64,000 nt of DNA from Firm-04 sp946413695 (GTDB lineage: Bacteria; Bacillota; Clostridia; Oscillospirales; Ruminococcaceae): positions 1 to 64,000 of the forward strand of contig CAMKLV010000006.1 in NCBI GenBank assembly GCA_946413695.1, in the 5' to 3' direction. Of this stretch, positions 8,714 through 16,948 are shown one piece after another. How positions within the stretch are numbered: the stretch's first letter is position 1; every line of letters begins with the position of its first letter. Both the position numbers and the translations under genes were made by a program. Below the pieces are notes generated by a model. It was not told the origin of the DNA and searched no databases. It worked only from the letters and a program-made list of their open reading frames with translations.

Positions 8714-9109
8714 ATGAAAAAGAAACTGTTTGCCGCGCTTGCTGCAGGCGTGATGCTCTGCGGCATGCTGACAGCGCCTGTCTCTGCGGCGGAGACGAAG
8801 TATCAAACGGGTGATGTCAATATGAACGGAGCTGTTGATATTGAGGATGCGCAATTGACTTTGCGGGAATATGTCATGCTTGTACTTACGCGCCATACAG
8901 AAGGCGTACTGACACCGGAGCAGCGGGAGCTTGCTTTGGTTATTCCGCAGAAATACTGGGAACAGGAAAAGTACATAACTGACGAGAACACTTCATTGCT
9001 GCTCTGCGCGCAAACGATTTTGAGCTATTACACAGTCGGGCTGGCAGATTCTTCGGTGCGGGAAACCGACCTTTCTGTCTGGGTGGAAGGATTATACCAA
9101 AAAACGTGA
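8714..9109 (+). CDS. Small secreted dockerin-type protein
   Basis: 131 residues with a Sec signal peptide (MKKKLFAALAAGVMLCGMLT, cleavage probably after APVSA). The mature part opens with a dockerin calcium loop and helix: GDVNMNGAVDIEDAQLTLREY. The second dockerin half is degenerate (YITDENTSLLLCAQTILSYY): helix present, calcium ligands mostly gone. There is no catalytic module, so the protein is essentially a free dockerin with a long insert between its two repeats. AAGGAG precedes ATG 8714 by nine bases. It is followed after 14 bases by a second dockerin gene with the same repeat-insert-repeat layout. Confidence 0.75.
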   Translation: MKKKLFAALAAGVMLCGMLTAPVSAAETKYQTGDVNMNGAVDIEDAQLTLREYVMLVLTRHTEGVLTPEQRELALVIPQKYWEQEKYITDENTSLLLCAQTILSYYTVGLADSSVRETDLSVWVEGLYQKT

Positions 9110-9123
9110 CGGGGGGAAAATGT

Positions 9124-10083
9124 ATGAAAAAGCAAATATTGATGTTAGTTGGATTTTTCTTTTCATTGTTTACAATCGGTATTTTCAAGTTTCAATCCAT
9201 TCATGCGTTTGCTACTTATGAATATAGCTATCGCTTAGAGGAGGTTGAATCGGACATTACAAATCTAAATGTTGTGGCAGGGGATATTAAATGTACACTA
9301 TCACTAAGCAACAATAGTAGCGGCTATAATTTATCAGGAGTGCGTTTCAAATTTGATAAGACCAAATTTACTGTAGTTTATAACAATGCTCAAAAACCGT
9401 CAAAAATCATCGGTGATGCTGCGGCAGGATTGACTGTTGCGGTGGAAGTGAATCTTAATTCACAATATGATCCTGAAAACATCGGAATATTTGGTTTTGG
9501 TACAATGGGAACTGATACAAATGATTGTGACGGCGATGTTATTTCATTCTTTCTTAGAAAAATACCCAATGCATTTTCCGAAAACGATAGTATTTCAAAT
9601 TATATTTATAAACCAGAAATAGAAGATTTAGGGTGCCAGATTTCAGGTTCACCGACGCAATACCCGGATTATGAAGTTGATGACTATTTCGAGTATACTA
9701 AGGTTGTTAGTTATTCCTATTGCTTAGGTGATATCAATGGTGATGGTGTTGTTGATCTATACGATGCGCAGATTGGAACGCATATGCTAACCGCATTTCA
9801 TAACGCATATCCAAACACTGAATTTACAACAGATGCTAATGTTACCAACCTATTCCCATATGTTTCGTCCGGTGGAGATTATAATGGACTGTACATTATG
9901 ATTAACGGGAACAGAACATTAGTATTAAAAGTAGCAGACGTTGATTATGATAATGATATTGATAGTGATGACACATCACTTCTTCTGAGTTATTATTTAA
10001 GAATTATGAGCGGATTAACTTGGGATGGAGATATTGGAAGTACAATTCATACAGAAACATCTATTATTGTTTATCCAAGTTAA
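9124..10083 (+). CDS. Secreted protein with cohesin-like domain and split dockerin
   Basis: 319 residues. The start is ATG 9124 after GGGGGG; an in-frame GTG 18 bases earlier is less likely. A signal peptide (LMLVGFFFSLFTIGIFKF) is followed by a beta-rich region at about residues 30-180 (VVAGDIKCTLSLSNNS, GVRFKFDKTKFTVVY) that resembles cohesin or Ig-like folds. A dockerin follows: first repeat GDINGDGVVDLYDAQIGTHM, then a ~50-residue insert, then VADVDYDNDIDSDDTSLLLS. The gene is clearly AT-rich in codon choice compared with the flanking core genes, which suggests recent acquisition. The cohesin-like reading is inference. Confidence 0.7.
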   Translation: MKKQILMLVGFFFSLFTIGIFKFQSIHAFATYEYSYRLEEVESDITNLNVVAGDIKCTLSLSNNSSGYNLSGVRFKFDKTKFTVVYNNAQKPSKIIGDAAAGLTVAVEVNLNSQYDPENIGIFGFGTMGTDTNDCDGDVISFFLRKIPNAFSENDSISNYIYKPEIEDLGCQISGSPTQYPDYEVDDYFEYTKVVSYSYCLGDINGDGVVDLYDAQIGTHMLTAFHNAYPNTEFTTDANVTNLFPYVSSGGDYNGLYIMINGNRTLVLKVADVDYDNDIDSDDTSLLLSYYLRIMSGLTWDGDIGSTIHTETSIIVYPS

Positions 10084-10118
10084 TATATTTGGAATTCTCT
10101 TTCTGTTTTCTGGAAAAA

Positions 10119-10151
10119 AGCCGCGGAGCAATGTGTTCCGCGGCTTTTTTT
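10119..10151 (+). terminator. Intrinsic terminator after the dockerin genes (copy 2)
   Basis: The stem-loop is identical to that at 8509-8539, here followed by seven T. Confidence 0.85.
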
Positions 10152-10216
10152 CTTTCAGTCCAAAGGTGAACCTGACAGAAGAAATGCAAAGTAAATCGCC
10201 CGGCGCCCTGCGCGGC

Positions 10217-10245
10217 TTGACAAGAACGGGATTTTGTGGTATGAT
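10217..10245 (+). promoter_or_regulatory. Sigma-A promoter of purA
   Basis: TTGACA, 17-base spacer, TATGAT. The 80-base leader to purA shows no obvious riboswitch fold. Confidence 0.75.
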
Positions 10246-10326
10246 ATACAAGGAAATTTTTGCGGCAGGATCAGCCGCGATTACCCGAAAATCTGACTTT
10301 TCAAACGGAAAGGAACGAGCAGCTTT

Positions 10327-11604
10327 ATGATTACTGCAATTGTAGGCGGAAACTGGGGCGACGAGGGCAAGGGCAAGCTCACCGATGTCTTCGCAGCCGA
10401 TGCGGATTATGTCATCCGTTTTCAGGGCGGTGCCAATGCCGGCCACACCATTATTAACCAGTACGGAAAATATGCCCTGCATATTCTCCCCTCCGGTGTC
10501 TTCCAGGAGAATACGGTCAATATCATCGGTGCAGGCGCTGCATTCAACGCCGACGCATTCAAGAAAGAGCTTGCAATGCTGAAGGAGCACAATGTCCCGA
10601 CGCCGAAGATTTGCATCTCCGACCGCGCGCAGCTCGTCATGCCGTATCACATTCTCTTTGATAAGCTGGAGGAAAAGCGTCTGGGCAAGCACAGCTTCGG
10701 TTCGACGCAGTCCGGCATCGCACCGCACTATGCGGACAAGGCGATGAAGATCGGCTTCCAGCTCGCAGAGCTCTATAACGAAAATCTCGAGGAAAAGGTC
10801 GAGCGCGTCTGCATCATCAAGAATGCAACGATCGCAGGTCTTTATCCGGATGCAGAGCCGCTGAACCCGAAGGAGATCCTCGCATATCTCAAGGATGTTG
10901 CAGCGTTCATCAAGCCGTATCTCTGCAACATGGCTGAGCTGATGCACGAGGCTGTCAAGGCGGGCAAGAACATCCTGCTCGAAGGTCAGCTCGGCGCACT
11001 CCGCGATATCACCAACGGCATCTACCCGATGACCACCTCCTCCTCGACGCTCGCAGGCTACGGCGCTGTCGGTGCATGCCTGCCGCCTCACGAGATCAAG
11101 CGCGTCATCACCGTTGTCAAGGCATATTCCTCCTGCGTCGGTGCAGGTCCGTTCACAACCGAAATCTTCGGCGAGGAGGCGGATACCCTCCGCAGACGCG
11201 GCGGCAGCGACGGCGAATTCGGTGCAACCACCGGACGTCCGCGCAGAATGGGCTGGTTCGATGCTGTGGCTACAAAATACGGCGTTGCAGTGCAGGGCAC
11301 AACCGATGTTGCACTCTCGCTGATCGACGTTCTCGGCTATCTCGATGAGATTCCGGTCTGCGTTGCGTATGATATCAACGGCGAGCGCACCACCGAGTTC
11401 CCGAGCGGCGACCGTCTCGATATCGCAAAGCCGATCTACGAGAAGGTTCCGGGCTGGAAGTCCAATATCTTCGGCATCACCGAGTGGGATGCACTGCCGC
11501 AGGCTGCAAAGGATTACGTCAACTACATCGAGAAGCTGATCGACTGCCCGATCACCATGATCTCCACCGGTCCGGACCGCAAGCACATGATCTATCGCAA
11601 GTGA
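10327..11604 (+). CDS. purA: Adenylosuccinate synthetase
   Basis: 425 residues, normal length. It catalyses GTP-dependent condensation of IMP with aspartate, the first committed step to AMP. The N-terminal GTP-binding loop GGNWGDEGKGK is at residues 7-17. Other family segments are GGANAGHTI, QLGALRDITNGIYPMTTSSS (variant of the IMP-site motif) and FGATTGRPRRMGWFD near residue 300. AAAGGAACG precedes the ATG. It is monocistronic between its own promoter and a terminator. Confidence 0.95.
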   Translation: MITAIVGGNWGDEGKGKLTDVFAADADYVIRFQGGANAGHTIINQYGKYALHILPSGVFQENTVNIIGAGAAFNADAFKKELAMLKEHNVPTPKICISDRAQLVMPYHILFDKLEEKRLGKHSFGSTQSGIAPHYADKAMKIGFQLAELYNENLEEKVERVCIIKNATIAGLYPDAEPLNPKEILAYLKDVAAFIKPYLCNMAELMHEAVKAGKNILLEGQLGALRDITNGIYPMTTSSSTLAGYGAVGACLPPHEIKRVITVVKAYSSCVGAGPFTTEIFGEEADTLRRRGGSDGEFGATTGRPRRMGWFDAVATKYGVAVQGTTDVALSLIDVLGYLDEIPVCVAYDINGERTTEFPSGDRLDIAKPIYEKVPGWKSNIFGITEWDALPQAAKDYVNYIEKLIDCPITMISTGPDRKHMIYRK

Positions 11605-11650
11605 TAGCGGTTCTCCGTTCAAGGGATTCACAACTGAATCGCATAAGGAA

Positions 11651-11682
11651 AGCCGCTCCGGTCAGCATTGATCGGAGCGGCT
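11651..11682 (+). terminator. Terminator between convergent purA and folD
   Basis: AGCCGCTCCG, 12-base loop, CGGAGCGGCT, then a short T/A-rich tail. Confidence 0.75.
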
Positions 11683-11721
11683 TCAAATTATCTGTACTAA
11701 AACTGGGGCGGCAGGCGATGC

Positions 11722-12567
11722 TTACAGCTGTTCCTTTGCAGCGGTCAGCGTGTTGCGCATCAGAATCGCGCGGGTCATGGGACCGACACCGCCCGGAACC
11801 GGCGTAATTGCGGATGCCTTTGCAGCGACCTCATCATAGCAGACATCGCCGCAGAGCTTGCCCTCTGCATTGCGGTTCATGCCGACATCAATGACGACGG
11901 CGCCCTCTTTGACCATATCCGCGGTGACAAAGCCTGCCTTGCCGACTGCCGCGACGAGGATGTCCGCCTGTCTGGTCTGCTCAGCGAGATCCTTTGTGCG
12001 CGAATGGCAGATCGTGACGGTGCCGCTGCGGTGGAGCAGGAGCATTGCCATCGGCTTGCCGACAATGTTGCTTCTGCCGATGACCACGCAGTGCTTGCCG
12101 CTGATCTCAATATTCATTGCATCGAGCATTTCGATGACGCCTGCCGGTGTGCAGGGCAGAAAGCTGTAATCGCCGATCATGATTCTGCCGACGTTCTCCG
12201 GATGGAATGCGTCCACATCCTTCTTCGGGGAGATCGCGTGCAGAATGGTCTGCTCACAGATCTGCTTCGGGAGCGGCAGCTGCACAAGAATGCCGTTGAC
12301 ATTCGGATCGGCATTGAGCTTTGCAACAAGCTCCAGCAGCTCTGCCTCGGTGGTCTCCTCGGGCAGGGCATATTCATAGGACTGGAATCCGCACTCTGCG
12401 CAGTCCTTTTCCTTGTTCGAGACATAGACGCGCGATGCCGGATTGTTGCCGACGAGGACAACTGCGAGTCCCGGATTTTTGCCCTGTGCCTTGAGCTTTT
12501 CAACCTCTGCGCGCACCTGCGCCTTGACGTTTGCGGCAATCTGCTTGCCGTCGATGATCTGTGCCAT
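11722..12567 (-). CDS. folD: Bifunctional methylenetetrahydrofolate dehydrogenase/cyclohydrolase
   Basis: 281 residues. FolD interconverts 5,10-methylene- and 10-formyl-tetrahydrofolate, supplying purine synthesis. The active-site region YVSNKEKDC is at residues 48-56. The family signatures ILVQLPLPKQI and the C-terminal PVPGGVGPMT are both present, as is the nucleotide-binding GRSNIVGKP. CAGGAGG lies eight bases before ATG 12567. It is convergent with purA. Confidence 0.95.
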   Translation of the reverse strand: MAQIIDGKQIAANVKAQVRAEVEKLKAQGKNPGLAVVLVGNNPASRVYVSNKEKDCAECGFQSYEYALPEETTEAELLELVAKLNADPNVNGILVQLPLPKQICEQTILHAISPKKDVDAFHPENVGRIMIGDYSFLPCTPAGVIEMLDAMNIEISGKHCVVIGRSNIVGKPMAMLLLHRSGTVTICHSRTKDLAEQTRQADILVAAVGKAGFVTADMVKEGAVVIDVGMNRNAEGKLCGDVCYDEVAAKASAITPVPGGVGPMTRAILMRNTLTAAKEQL

Positions 12568-12614
12568 GGATAAATCCTCCTGATTTGATTTTTCTATGTG
12601 TGTACTGCTTTCTT

Positions 12615-12643
12615 ATTATACCACTTGAACGCGGGACTGTCAA
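12615..12643 (-). promoter_or_regulatory. Consensus sigma-A promoter of folD
   Basis: On the minus strand: TTGACA, 17-base spacer, TATAAT, 48 bases before the folD start. Confidence 0.75.
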
Positions 12644-12667
12644 GCGCCCGCAGGCGGCAGCATGTAC

Positions 12668-12696
12668 TTGTAAAATATAGAAAATTATGGTACAAT
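12668..12696 (+). promoter_or_regulatory. Putative sigma-A promoter of sigI-rsgI
   Basis: TTGTAA, 17-base spacer, TACAAT. Just downstream is CTACCCCGATTT, then CGTATT 18 bases later. This loosely resembles the ACCCC-type -35 of SigI-dependent promoters and could mark autoregulation; that second site is weakly supported. Confidence 0.5.
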
Positions 12697-12761
12697 ATAG
12701 GAAACTACCCCGATTTTGCGGAATGTCAATCGTATTCTATTGATAATATGGGGGTGATAAC

Positions 12762-13484
12762 ATGGAATCTGATGCCAGGCAGCTCATATCCCGTGTCTAT
12801 CAGGCCAAAACAGACAGCCAAACCGCCGATCAGCTGATAGCCGACTACATGCCGTTTATCCGATCGGAAACAGCCAAATTTCTCAAGCGGGCACCCGAGC
12901 CGAGCGATGATGAGCTCAGCATTGCGATGTTCGCTTTTTATGAGGCGATCGGCAGCTATTCCGAAGCGCGGGGTGCGTTCCTGAATTTTGCTGCATTACA
13001 GATAAAAAACCGCCTGATTGACAATTACCGCAAGGAGCGGCGCAATTCCGGTCAGATTTCGCTCGATACCCCGGACGAGGATCAGAACACGCTGCTCGAG
13101 ACCATTCCCGATACGCATGATGCCTATGAAGAAACCGAAGTCCGCGAAGCAACCAGAGCCGAAATCGCGGAGCTTTCGGGACAGATGCAGGAATTCGGCG
13201 TTTCCATGCACGATGTCGCAGAGAACGCTCCGCGGCAGCAGCGCACACTCGCCGGATGTCAGCAGGCGATTGCCTATGCGCGCAGTCATCCGGAGATCCT
13301 CGCGGACTTTCTGCGGACAAAGCGTGTGCCGCTCGGCAAGCTGGCAAAGGGCGCCGGTGTCGAGCGAAAATCGCTGGAGCGCCACCGCCGTTATCTTGTC
13401 GCCGTCCTTTTGATTTGTACCAACGGCTATGAGATCCTGCGCGGACACATCATGCAGGTGCTCAGAGGGGGGAGGAATCCATGA
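12762..13484 (+). CDS. sigI: RNA polymerase sigma-I factor
   Basis: 240 residues. Region 2 is visible at about residues 25-90 (DQLIADYMPFIRSETAKFLK, then SIAMFAFYEAIGSY and LIDNYRKERR). The C-terminal helix-turn-helix is the SigI_C type (LGKLAKGAGVERKSLERHRRYLVAVLLI) rather than a sigma-70 region 4. SigI factors of cellulolytic clostridia switch on cellulosome and hemicellulase genes in response to extracellular polysaccharide sensed by RsgI. GGGGGTGATAAC precedes ATG 12762. The stop overlaps the rsgI start by four bases. Confidence 0.85.
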   Translation: MESDARQLISRVYQAKTDSQTADQLIADYMPFIRSETAKFLKRAPEPSDDELSIAMFAFYEAIGSYSEARGAFLNFAALQIKNRLIDNYRKERRNSGQISLDTPDEDQNTLLETIPDTHDAYEETEVREATRAEIAELSGQMQEFGVSMHDVAENAPRQQRTLAGCQQAIAYARSHPEILADFLRTKRVPLGKLAKGAGVERKSLERHRRYLVAVLLICTNGYEILRGHIMQVLRGGRNP

Positions 13485-14644
13485 AATATCTCGTTATGGA
13501 ATGCCATGAGGCGTATGCGATCCTCATGGATGAAGAATCGCGGTTTTTCCACGCGGCAAATCTGCATTATACAGTCGGGCAGACGGTAACGTCCCCGATC
13601 CTGATGCAGAGTGAAACCGCCGCAGAGGAGGAGCCCGAAGTCAGGGGAGCATCCGCACGCATCCGGCGCATCGTGATGCGTGTATCTGCTGCAGCCGCCT
13701 GTCTGCTGCTCGCCGCAGGTGCCGGATACTTCCACTATGCACAGCATTACAAGCCGGAATCCGTCATTGTCCTGAACACGGATGCAGATATCAAAATGTA
13801 TCTTAACAAAGAGGGCAAGGTTGTCAAGCTGAAAAGTGAAAACGAGGCAGGCGATGCACTGCTCGAAAGCTATGACGGACTGCGCAAGAGCAAGGTCACG
13901 GTTGCACATGAGCTGCTTGCCAAGCAGATCGCAAACGGCAGCATCTCGGACGGCGATACGGTTGATCTCTATATTTCGGCACACACCTCGGATGAATATG
14001 ATACCTACAAATCGGAGTTCGAGTCGGATATCAAAAAGCTGAAGCTGCATGTCAATGTGCAGGATCTGACCGCACATCCGGAGATCACTGCCGTGACCGA
14101 GCCTGTGCTCAAGCCGGTGCCCGATCCGGCAGCCGAGAAGCCGAAGAAACCGGAAAAAACGGAAAAGCCCGTGAAACCGGCGGTCGAGCCCGGTCAGACG
14201 CCGCCTGCAAAGCCAGAGGATCCCAAAAAGCCGGACGGCAAGGAAAAGGCTGAGACCGTCCAGCCGCCGAAGCCTGCGGATCCGCTGAAGCCTGCCGCTG
14301 AGCCGCCTGCTGCACCTGCGGAACAGCCGATCACACCGGAGCAGGAGAATCCGGATACACCGAAGCCTGCCGCGCCGGAAAAGAATCCGAAAGCGGAAGG
14401 CGAACTGAAACCGGATAAGCCGGAGCCCGATCCCGAGTCCGAAAAGCCTGAGGATCCGAAGCACGCCGATGCGCCGAAGCCGGATGACGATCCGCTGCAT
14501 GCCGAAAAGCATGCCGCAGAGCTAAAGAAATCTGCCGCTGAGCCGAAAAAGCCCGATCCGCCTGTCCTCCCGCAGGCGCCGGAACCGCATGCCGCAGAGG
14601 GCATCGGTAATCTGAGCAAGGAATCTCCTTTGAATGAAACATAA
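13481..14644 (+). CDS. rsgI: RsgI-like membrane anti-sigma-I factor with Pro-rich tail
   Basis: 387 residues. The N-terminal ~50 residues (MKYLVMECHEAYAILMDEES) form the cytoplasmic RsgI_N anti-sigma domain. One transmembrane helix spans about 66-86. The extracellular RsgI domain is at about 92-205 (ESVIVLNTDADIKMYLN). Residues 205-370 are almost entirely Pro/Lys/Glu/Ala repeats, a wall-spanning stalk. No carbohydrate-binding module follows, unlike many clostridial RsgI proteins. At the point where relatives have an Asn-Pro dipeptide linked to autoproteolysis this protein has N99-T100. How it senses signal is therefore unclear. Confidence 0.8.
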   Translation: MKYLVMECHEAYAILMDEESRFFHAANLHYTVGQTVTSPILMQSETAAEEEPEVRGASARIRRIVMRVSAAAACLLLAAGAGYFHYAQHYKPESVIVLNTDADIKMYLNKEGKVVKLKSENEAGDALLESYDGLRKSKVTVAHELLAKQIANGSISDGDTVDLYISAHTSDEYDTYKSEFESDIKKLKLHVNVQDLTAHPEITAVTEPVLKPVPDPAAEKPKKPEKTEKPVKPAVEPGQTPPAKPEDPKKPDGKEKAETVQPPKPADPLKPAAEPPAAPAEQPITPEQENPDTPKPAAPEKNPKAEGELKPDKPEPDPESEKPEDPKHADAPKPDDDPLHAEKHAAELKKSAAEPKKPDPPVLPQAPEPHAAEGIGNLSKESPLNET

Positions 14645-14669
14645 CATCCTCAGGATTATGTATGGATAG

Positions 14670-14713
14670 AAAAGCCGCCGGATTTGCGTGATTGCACAGA
14701 TCGGGCGGCTTTC
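14670..14713 (+). terminator. Terminator of sigI-rsgI
   Basis: AAAGCCGCC and GGGCGGCTTT arms with a mostly unpaired middle, followed by a T-containing tail and directly by a family 2 repeat. Confidence 0.7.
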
Positions 14714-14725
14714 TGATATTCACAG

Positions 14726-14808
14726 ATAAACATGGGGTCCGGGGATGATATCCCCGGCGCGGGGGGTGGGGGCGCGCAGCCCCATTATGAATCCGTCGGA
14801 GACACCTT
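14726..14808. repeat. Dispersed repeat family 2, copy 1
   Basis: ATAAACATGGGGTC, GGGGATGATATCCCC, GGGGGCGCGCAGCCCC, then ATTATGAATCCGTCGGAGAC. Two nested hairpins. The same layout is at 36488-36567, and a shortened copy at 17003-17048. All three copies follow a terminator with AAGCCGC/GCGGCTT arms. Confidence 0.7.
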
Positions 14809-14829
14809 ATTTGCAGACTGCAATCGTGC

Positions 14830-15369
14830 TCAGACCTGTCTGCCGCAGTCATAGGCCTCCTGCAGCTTCGGGTTCCCTTCGATATCGCCGATATCGGTCA
14901 CGCCGCCGCAGAAGATCGAACCGGCAAGGCGCGCCTTCTCAAAGCAGTCGATCCAGCCCTGAATGCCGCTGACGGCACGCTCCGGCACATAGGGTTCATC
15001 CTCTGCCGCAGCGGTCAGCACATAGACATCGCGAAAGCTGTAATCAGCGGGGAACAGCGGATTGCCGCGGTCGAGCATGGTCTTGAGCTGACCGCACATC
15101 TCATAGTAATAGATCGGCGTTGCAAACACGAGGACATCGGCGTGCAGCATCTTCTCGCGGATGCTGTCTGCATCGTCGGGGATGATACATCGCTGCGTTT
15201 TCTGACATGCAAAACATCCGCGGCAGAAGCCGATCTTTTTATCGTACAGCGAGATCAGCTCCGTCTGATGGCCTGCATCCGCAGCGCCTTTTGCAAATGC
15301 CTCTGCGAGTTTTGCGGAGTTGCCGTTTTTCCGCGGACTTGACGAGATCACCAAAACATTTTTGCTCAT
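14830..15369 (-). CDS. NADPH-dependent FMN reductase/flavodoxin-family protein
   Basis: 179 residues from ATG 15369 (MSKNVLVISSSPRKNGNSAK); an open frame extending to 15483 lacks a start signal, while AAAGGAAC precedes this ATG. The FMN-phosphate loop is SSPRKNGNS. The cysteine cluster GFCRGCFACQ at about residues 45-54 is typical of the iron-sulfur-flavoprotein branch, and YYYEMCGQLKTMLDR lines the flavin site. It starts inside the stop of the small upstream gene (ATGA overlap). Substrate unknown; it probably reduces quinones or flavins. Confidence 0.75.
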   Translation of the reverse strand: MSKNVLVISSSPRKNGNSAKLAEAFAKGAADAGHQTELISLYDKKIGFCRGCFACQKTQRCIIPDDADSIREKMLHADVLVFATPIYYYEMCGQLKTMLDRGNPLFPADYSFRDVYVLTAAAEDEPYVPERAVSGIQGWIDCFEKARLAGSIFCGGVTDIGDIEGNPKLQEAYDCGRQV

Positions 15370-15575
15370 TTTTCTGTTCCTTTCATCGTGTAGACAAGAT
15401 AATCCAGACAGCGGATCTGCTGCTCCTCGCGGTGGATGTGGTCCAGCAGCGATCTGCGGTGTGCGGCAAGCATCCGCGCGCACTGTTCGCTGTCATCGAG
15501 ACAGGCTGCATATTCTGCGATGAACCGCTTGCTGCATCCTGCCGCCTCCAGATTCTGCCGCAGTTCTTTTCTCAT
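15366..15575 (-). CDS. Small helical protein coupled to flavodoxin-family gene
   Basis: 69 residues from ATG 15575 (MRKELRQNLEAAG); GTG 15578 is an alternative start after AAAGG. It is charged and predicted all-helical, with no membrane segment (RRSLLDHIHREEQQIRCLDY). Similar short proteins accompany flavodoxin-like reductases in gut Firmicutes, but no function is known. The four-base overlap with the reductase start implies coupled translation. Confidence 0.55.
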   Translation of the reverse strand: MRKELRQNLEAAGCSKRFIAEYAACLDDSEQCARMLAAHRRSLLDHIHREEQQIRCLDYLVYTMKGTEK

Positions 15576-15688
15576 CACTGCGCCGCCTTTCTGCGTTTCA
15601 TTCGGGAGACCGGAGCGTGTCTCCGGTGCATATTTATATTGTATCACACCGGATCAAAAATAGCAAATACTTATTTTGCATGGATGAG

Positions 15689-15781
15689 TATGCTCCGAAA
15701 GCATAATATCAAATATGCCCAGAAAGCATATTTCTGTATAGAAACAAAGTATTTTACATACAACAGGAGATGTGCTATAAT
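15689..15781 (+). promoter_or_regulatory. Promoter with two tandem dyad operators
   Basis: TTTACA (15753), 17-base spacer, TATAAT (15776) drives the secreted fusion gene. Upstream lie two similar dyads, TATGCT-N5-AGCATA (15689-15705) and ATATGC-N7-GCATAT (15713-15731), with centres 25 bases apart. On the other strand both read TATGCTTTC followed by GCATA. The position suggests a regulator that could act on both this gene and the divergent minus-strand pair. Confidence 0.5.
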
Positions 15782-15826
15782 GAAATCACAAAGCAGTTCT
15801 GAAATTCTGAAAAGGGGGCATCCGCA

Positions 15827-16945
15827 ATGAAAATGAAAAGCATCCTGACAGTACTGGCTGTCTGCGCAATGGCGATCCTGCTGCCCGTGCAGACATCCTG
15901 TGCAGAGAATGCAGCGGAAGAATCCGCGGATATGACGGCAGGTGTCCGCAGCCTGTGTGACTATCTGCTGACCAAACCGGCAGCGCAAAAGCCCGATCCG
16001 GCAAAGACAGACAGCAATCAGGACGGCATCCTGAACGCCGCCGATTTCAGCCTGATGAAGCAGACACTGCTGCCGCAGACACAGCCCGCTGCGAGCAAAA
16101 CACTGGTTGCATATTTTTCGCGGACGAACAACACCGAGAAGATCGCGGATTATATCGTCGAGCTGACCGGTGCAGAGCGCTATGAGATGAGCGCGAAGGT
16201 TCCCTATTCCGATGCGGACATCCGCTATCAGGATTCGGAGTGCCGTGCGAATCAGGAGCAGAATGACAAGGACTTCCGCACGGAGATCGCGGAGATGCCG
16301 GAAAACCTCGATGCCTATGACACGGTCTTCCTCGGCTATCCGATCTGGTGGGGCGAGGAGCCGCGCATCATCGACACCTTCCTCGAAGCCTATGATTTCT
16401 CTGAGAAAACCGTGATTCCGTTCTGCACATCCGGCAGCAGCGGCATCGGGCAGAGTGAAAAGCGGATCGCATCGCTTGTCCCGATCGGCAGACAGCTCAC
16501 CGGCAGAAGATTTGCCGCGTCTGCATCCAAAGATTCCGTCTCCGAATGGATGGATTCGCTCGATCCGGCACCGCAGGAACAGGAGGTCAAAAGCATGCAG
16601 ATTACCGTCAACGGCAAAACCCTGACCGCATCCATCGCGGATAATGAAGCGGGCAAGGCGCTCGCGGAGCTGCTCGGCAAGGGCGATCTGACGCTTTCGC
16701 TCAGTGAATACGGCGGATTTGAAAAGGTCGGCGCACTGCCGCAGGCGCTCCCGAAATCCGATACGCAGATCAAGACCGAAGCCGGTGATATCATGCTCTA
16801 TCAGGGCAATCAGATGACAATTTTCTATGGCTCGAATTCGTGGAGCTATACGCCCCTCGGCAAAATCGAACATGCCACAGCCGCCGAGCTCAAAGAGATT
16901 TTCGGCACCGGCGATGTGACGGTCAAGCTGTCTCCCGTGAAGTAA
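15827..16945 (+). CDS. Secreted dockerin-flavodoxin-cyclophilin-like fusion protein
   Basis: 372 residues. A signal peptide (SILTVLAVCAMAILLPVQTSC) is followed by a dockerin-like half module with one calcium loop (DSNQDGILNAADFSLMKQTL, about residues 62-81). A flavodoxin domain spans about 92-245 (LVAYFSRTNNTEKIADYI, GYPIWWGEEPRIIDTFLE). A cyclophilin-like beta-barrel spans about 258-372 (MQITVNGKTLTASIADNEAG, GDIMLYQGNQMTIFY). Flavodoxin plus cyclophilin-like fusions are known from gut Firmicutes. Adding an export signal and a dockerin-like motif would place a flavoprotein at the cell surface. The cysteine in TSC could instead mark a lipoprotein. Confidence 0.75.
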   Translation: MKMKSILTVLAVCAMAILLPVQTSCAENAAEESADMTAGVRSLCDYLLTKPAAQKPDPAKTDSNQDGILNAADFSLMKQTLLPQTQPAASKTLVAYFSRTNNTEKIADYIVELTGAERYEMSAKVPYSDADIRYQDSECRANQEQNDKDFRTEIAEMPENLDAYDTVFLGYPIWWGEEPRIIDTFLEAYDFSEKTVIPFCTSGSSGIGQSEKRIASLVPIGRQLTGRRFAASASKDSVSEWMDSLDPAPQEQEVKSMQITVNGKTLTASIADNEAGKALAELLGKGDLTLSLSEYGGFEKVGALPQALPKSDTQIKTEAGDIMLYQGNQMTIFYGSNSWSYTPLGKIEHATAAELKEIFGTGDVTVKLSPVK

Positions 16946-16948
16946 TCG

